Source of the DNA: an uncultured Bacteroides sp.
Lineage (GTDB): Bacteria > Bacteroidota > Bacteroidia > Bacteroidales > Bacteroidaceae
Direction: 5' to 3'
NCBI GenBank assembly: GCA_958477465.1
Contig: CAUEFX010000076.1
Location: 1-17,799, forward strand
DNA length: 17,799 bases
The notes beneath the pieces are model-generated. The model did no database searches, was not told the DNA's origin, and was given only the letters and a program-made list of their open reading frames with translations. Of this stretch, positions 14,228 through 17,799 are shown piece after piece; position 1 is the stretch's first letter; each line of letters begins with the position of its first letter. The position numbers and the translations under genes are program-made.

Positions 14228-17200
14228 ATGGAAAATAAGGAGATAAAAGAATCATTTGATATTTTGTTGACTGTCTGCCGCATTGATGACAATAAGCTCG
14301 GCATAGCCTATAAGCAAATGCGTGACCTGCTCGAACGTCTCTGCCGTAGCCAGATGCAGAATGAAAGCCTGCAAATGACCGATCTATCCGCACGAATCAG
14401 TTTTGTAGCTGCACGCATCGGTTTATCGGTCGTGGAACAGAATCGTCTGCATACTTTCCGTCTGACTTCCAATGCGGTGCTGAACCGCCGGGCAGAGCCC
14501 GAACGGGAAAAGCTATTGCGCGATGCCAAGACTCTCGCTTTTTTCCTGAAAAGGCTATCGGGAAGCGACATCCCGGATGAGCTATACAGGTTGCTGCCCC
14601 AAACGGATGCTACTTACATCATCGCTCCGCCCACCCGTAAAAAAATAGAACGCATGCGGGTGTGTTTCCAGTATTCCGATGAGCATTTCCTCTATGTAAC
14701 GCCACTGGACAATATTGCCGACGAGCCGTTACGGGTACGCTACAATATCCCTCAAATCAACGAGGAGTTCGCAGAGACCTGCAAACTCCTTTGGAAGCAT
14801 GCACAACTCAATCTGCTGGATATAAACATAGACGGCAACGGAATACTCAGCCCGGCTTTCATCGTTCTCGAACCGGATTATCTGATAGATATCAGTTCGC
14901 TTGCCGAGTGTTTCCGGGAGTATGGCCATCATCCTGCCAACTACTTTCTGGCCCGTTTACAACCTATTGAAAATGCGCGCCCGTTGTTATTAGGAAATAT
15001 AGCCAACCTTTTCCTGGACGAATGGATCCACGCAAACGGAGAAGTGGACTACCTCTCGTGCATGCAAAAGGCCTTCCGCCGTTATCCCATCGAACTGGCC
15101 GCCTGCACCGACCTGCAGGACAAAGAGAAGGAACGCCAATTCTTTGAAGATTGCAAAATGCACTTTGAACACATCCGGGAAGTCGTGACCGATACGTTCC
15201 ACGCCCCCGGATATGAAATGGATAAGACGGACGCCGTACTCGAACCCTCGTACATCTGTGAGGCGCTCGGTCTGCAAGGACGTCTCGACTATATGCAACG
15301 GGACATGTCATCGTTCATTGAAATGAAATCCGGCAAAGGAGACGAATACAGCATCCGCAATAAAGTAGAGCCGAAAGAGAATAACAAGGTACAGATGTTG
15401 CTCTATCAGGCGGTACTCCAATATTCGATGAAGATGGACCACCACCGGGTAAAGGCCTACCTGCTTTATACACGTTACCCTCTGCTCTACCCGGCCCGTC
15501 CGTCATGGGCTATGGTACGCCGGGTGATCGATCTTCGAAATCGTATCGTAGCCGATGAATATGGCATACAATTACATAACAGTCTTGAATATACCGCCAC
15601 CAAACTGCAGTCGGTCCAAGCGAAAACTCTCAATGAACGGGGGTTACAAGGTCGCTTTTGGGAACAGTACCTGTGCCCCTCCATCGACACATTCGCACAA
15701 CACCTTGCCGCCCTGTCTCCTTTGGAGCAAGCCTATTTCTATGCCCTGTATAATTTTATAACCAAAGAGCTCTACACTTCCAAATCCGGAGATGTAGACT
15801 ACGAAGGACGCACAGGAGCTGCTGCCTTATGGCTCTCTACACTTGCCGAGAAATCCGAAGCCGGAGAAATCCTCTATGACCTGCGCATCAAAGAGAACCA
15901 CGCAGCCGATGAGCATAAAGCCTCTATCATCTTATCCAAAGAGATATTCCGGGAGGAGGCTCTACCCAACTTCCGACAAGGAGATTCCATTGTGCTATAC
16001 GAACGCAACACTGATGCCGATAATGTCACCAACAAAATGGTGTTCAAAGGCAATATCGAAACAATCACTGAAGAAGAGATACGTATCCGCCTGCGCGCCA
16101 GCCAACAGAACTCTTCGGTCCTGCCTCCTGACAGCCTATATGCCATCGAGCACGACACAATGGATACCACTTTCCGCAATATGTACTACGGATTGTCAGC
16201 CTTTGCATCGGCAACAAAAGACCGCCGGGATCTGCTTCTCGCCCAACGCCCCCCTGCCTTTGACGAATCTTTCATTCCCCGCATCACTGCCGCCACCGAT
16301 GACTTCTCCCGCGTTGCCCTCAAAGCACAGGCGGCCAAAGACTATTTCCTGCTGGTAGGCCCTCCAGGAACCGGAAAGACCTCTTGCGCCCTCAAGAAAA
16401 TGGTAGAAACGTTCCATCGGGACGAACAAGCACAGATACTTCTGCTGTCATACACCAACCGTGCTGTAGATGAGATCTGCAAATCACTCTCTTCCATCCG
16501 CCCCGAAGTGGACTTTATCCGCATAGGCAGCGAACTGTCCTGTGACGAGATCTATCGCAGCCATCTGATAGAGAATGAGTTGTCAACCTGCATGCGCCGT
16601 TCGGAAGTGACTGCCCGCATTGCACGCTGCCGGATATTCATAGGCACGGTAGCCTCTATTTCCGGCAAACCGGAGCTTTTCCGTCTGAAAAAATTCGATG
16701 TAGCCATTGTCGATGAAGCGACCCAGATTCTCGAGCCTCAGTTATTGGGCATCCTTTGTGCCCGCAGCATATCGGGAGATAATGCCATCGGAAAATTCAT
16801 CCTCATAGGCGACCACAAACAGCTTCCGGCGGTTGTCCTTCAACGTGAAGATCAGTCTGAAATACACCATGAGCCATTGCGCGCCATCGGGCTGACCAAC
16901 CTCAAAGACTCTCTTTTCGAGCGCCTTTATCGCCATGCAAAAAGCCACTCCAAGTCCTCAGAAGGCAATGTATCCTCCTTTTCTGAAGACAATTCCCAAC
17001 TTCCGAATCTCAATCTCCAACTCTCAACCGACATGCTTTGCCGCCAAGGACGTATGCACCCCGAAGTGGCCCTCTTTGCCAACCGCGCTTTCTACGAAGG
17101 ACGCCTGCTACCCGTAGGGTTGCCTCATCAACTGGAAGATTCGACCGGCATCACGCGCCTCGCTTTCTATCCATCCGAACCGGAGCCTGCAGGAGCATCG

Positions 17201-17632
17201 GCTAAGACGAACCGTTCGGAAGCCCGTATCGTTGCCCGGTTGGCGTCAGATATTTATCAAAAGAACGAGAAAGAATTCAATACGGCACAAACCTTAGGCA
17301 TCATCACCCCCTATCGCAGTCAGATAGCGCTCATCAAACAGGAAATTGCCCGGCTAAATATCCCGATGCTTAACAGGATACTGATCGACACAGTCGAACG
17401 TTTTCAGGGAAGTGAACGGGATGTCATCATTTATTCGTTCTGCGTCAACTATCCTTACCAACTTAAGTTTCTCTCTAACTTAACGGTAGACAACGGAATA
17501 CTGATTGACCGAAAATTGAATGTTGCAATGACCCGTGCCCGAAAACAGATGTTTATTACAGGAGTCCCCAGCCTGCTGAAGTTGAATCCCATTTATGATA
17601 AATTAATAAAATCAATGCCATTAATTCCCTAA
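14228..17632 (+). CDS. PD-(D/E)XK nuclease-SF1 helicase fusion (DNA2/Cas4-like)
   Basis: A 1134-residue cytosolic protein that should unwind and cut DNA. The N-terminal 150 residues are helical and unassigned. A Cas4/RecB-type nuclease follows (about 230-400): G-R-L-D with Asp354, E-M-K-S-G-K with Glu365 and Lys367, and the Q-x3-Y motif Gln389/Tyr393. A beta-barrel-like stretch (about 580-640) precedes an SF1B UPF1/DNA2 helicase: Walker A GPPGTGK (Lys717), motif Ia SYTNRAVDE, Walker B VDEAT (Asp829/Glu830), motif III GDHKQLP, GRMHPE, ITPYRSQ, motif V ERFQGSERD (Gln1060) and motif VI NVAMTRAR (Arg1103). All motifs are intact. I see no CxxC pattern like the iron-sulfur cluster of true Dna2. A serine-rich insert sits at about 906-935. 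The frame opens at a TTG (14204), but the ATG at 14228 fits better. A repair role is the default; defence is possible but lacks supporting neighbours. Confidence 0.9.
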   Translation: MENKEIKESFDILLTVCRIDDNKLGIAYKQMRDLLERLCRSQMQNESLQMTDLSARISFVAARIGLSVVEQNRLHTFRLTSNAVLNRRAEPEREKLLRDAKTLAFFLKRLSGSDIPDELYRLLPQTDATYIIAPPTRKKIERMRVCFQYSDEHFLYVTPLDNIADEPLRVRYNIPQINEEFAETCKLLWKHAQLNLLDINIDGNGILSPAFIVLEPDYLIDISSLAECFREYGHHPANYFLARLQPIENARPLLLGNIANLFLDEWIHANGEVDYLSCMQKAFRRYPIELAACTDLQDKEKERQFFEDCKMHFEHIREVVTDTFHAPGYEMDKTDAVLEPSYICEALGLQGRLDYMQRDMSSFIEMKSGKGDEYSIRNKVEPKENNKVQMLLYQAVLQYSMKMDHHRVKAYLLYTRYPLLYPARPSWAMVRRVIDLRNRIVADEYGIQLHNSLEYTATKLQSVQAKTLNERGLQGRFWEQYLCPSIDTFAQHLAALSPLEQAYFYALYNFITKELYTSKSGDVDYEGRTGAAALWLSTLAEKSEAGEILYDLRIKENHAADEHKASIILSKEIFREEALPNFRQGDSIVLYERNTDADNVTNKMVFKGNIETITEEEIRIRLRASQQNSSVLPPDSLYAIEHDTMDTTFRNMYYGLSAFASATKDRRDLLLAQRPPAFDESFIPRITAATDDFSRVALKAQAAKDYFLLVGPPGTGKTSCALKKMVETFHRDEQAQILLLSYTNRAVDEICKSLSSIRPEVDFIRIGSELSCDEIYRSHLIENELSTCMRRSEVTARIARCRIFIGTVASISGKPELFRLKKFDVAIVDEATQILEPQLLGILCARSISGDNAIGKFILIGDHKQLPAVVLQREDQSEIHHEPLRAIGLTNLKDSLFERLYRHAKSHSKSSEGNVSSFSEDNSQLPNLNLQLSTDMLCRQGRMHPEVALFANRAFYEGRLLPVGLPHQLEDSTGITRLAFYPSEPEPAGASAKTNRSEARIVARLASDIYQKNEKEFNTAQTLGIITPYRSQIALIKQEIARLNIPMLNRILIDTVERFQGSERDVIIYSFCVNYPYQLKFLSNLTVDNGILIDRKLNVAMTRARKQMFITGVPSLLKLNPIYDKLIKSMPLIP

Positions 17633-17799
17633 ACAGCCAAATAAGCAGGGTGATTTTGGAGAAATATTTATAATTATTAATTTTTATTCTCTCTTTATGC
17701 GCTTTATTAACACCTGAATAATGAACAAACCGTTATATTTGCAGCACGTTTTTTTCATAGAGATTTAGATTTAAGGTTAGAAGAATTGTGGAAGTCGTG
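17633..17799 (+). promoter_or_regulatory. Intergenic tail with an outgoing promoter and a truncated leader
   Basis: After the helicase comes an AT-rich stretch with no convincing terminator. An exact -7 element TATATTTG lies at 17734-17741, so a new forward transcript would begin near 17747. Its first 50 bases include TTTAGATTTAAGGTTAGAAG and then AATTGTGGAAGTCGTG, which looks like the left arm and loop start of a hairpin cut by the window edge. No start codon for the downstream gene is visible. Confidence 0.45.

Noticed and set aside
15843..16358. A 171-codon plus-strand frame within the nuclease-helicase gene.
   Set aside because: It overlaps the helicase in another frame, and the helicase frame carries continuous family motifs on both sides.
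14228..17632. The helicase-nuclease as part of a multi-gene defence island.
   Set aside because: No methylase, reverse transcriptase, toxin or other defence gene adjoins it in this window, and its neighbours are a metabolic locus and an unrelated unknown pair.
17655..17695. Possible AT-rich terminator after the helicase (GAGAA...TTCTC).
   Set aside because: The outer stem is only 5 bp, the inside does not pair well and no T-run follows directly.

Overview
The window looks like a piece of a gut Bacteroides chromosome. Supporting signs are a complete hybrid two-component system (sensor, kinase, receiver and AraC regulator in one protein), a set of secreted pectin-degrading enzymes, several promoters matching the Bacteroidota -7 element TAnnTTTG, and mostly weak Shine-Dalgarno sites. 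I cannot fix the species from sequence alone.

Left part (about 1-12,360): one side of a pectin utilisation locus. In coordinate order it holds a hybrid two-component regulator (341-4819, -); a secreted alpha/beta-hydrolase esterase (5001-6155, -); a secreted CE12 acetylesterase-CE8 pectin methylesterase fusion (6176-7906, -); a small cytosolic cupin of the KdgF type (8028-8375, +); a second, single-domain CE8 pectin methylesterase (8458-9417, -); a GH105 unsaturated glucuronyl/galacturonyl hydrolase (9424-10623, -); and an ExuT-like hexuronate transporter (10910-12355, +). Read as a pathway, the esterases strip acetyl and methyl groups from pectin. GH105 releases 4,5-unsaturated galacturonate from lyase products. 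The transporter imports hexuronates and KdgF linearises the unsaturated sugar for the ketodeoxyuronate pathway. No SusC/SusD pair and no pectate lyase lie in the window; they would have to be encoded elsewhere, probably past the left edge. Transcription units suggested by spacing are CE12-CE8 then esterase (20-base gap), and GH105 then CE8 (6-base gap). kdgF and exuT each have their own forward promoter. Three good intrinsic terminators are visible. One lies across the end of kdgF and serves the opposite strand.

Middle (about 12,360-14,230): an intergenic array of 22-bp palindromic repeats, followed by a two-gene minus-strand unit of unknown function. That unit is an SH3-like, four-helix membrane protein and a 140-residue cytosolic protein whose start overlaps its stop by 8 bases.

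Right part (14,228-17,632): a 1134-residue protein joining a Cas4/Dna2-like PD-(D/E)XK nuclease to a UPF1/DNA2-type SF1 helicase. It is expressed forward from a promoter element that touches its start codon. The last 170 bases hold a further forward promoter and the start of a leader cut by the window edge.

Most of the window is recognisable carbohydrate metabolism and housekeeping. The least explained parts are the SH3/membrane protein pair, the two intergenic repeat clusters, and the low-complexity insert in the helicase. I found no tRNA, rRNA, CRISPR array or insertion sequence.
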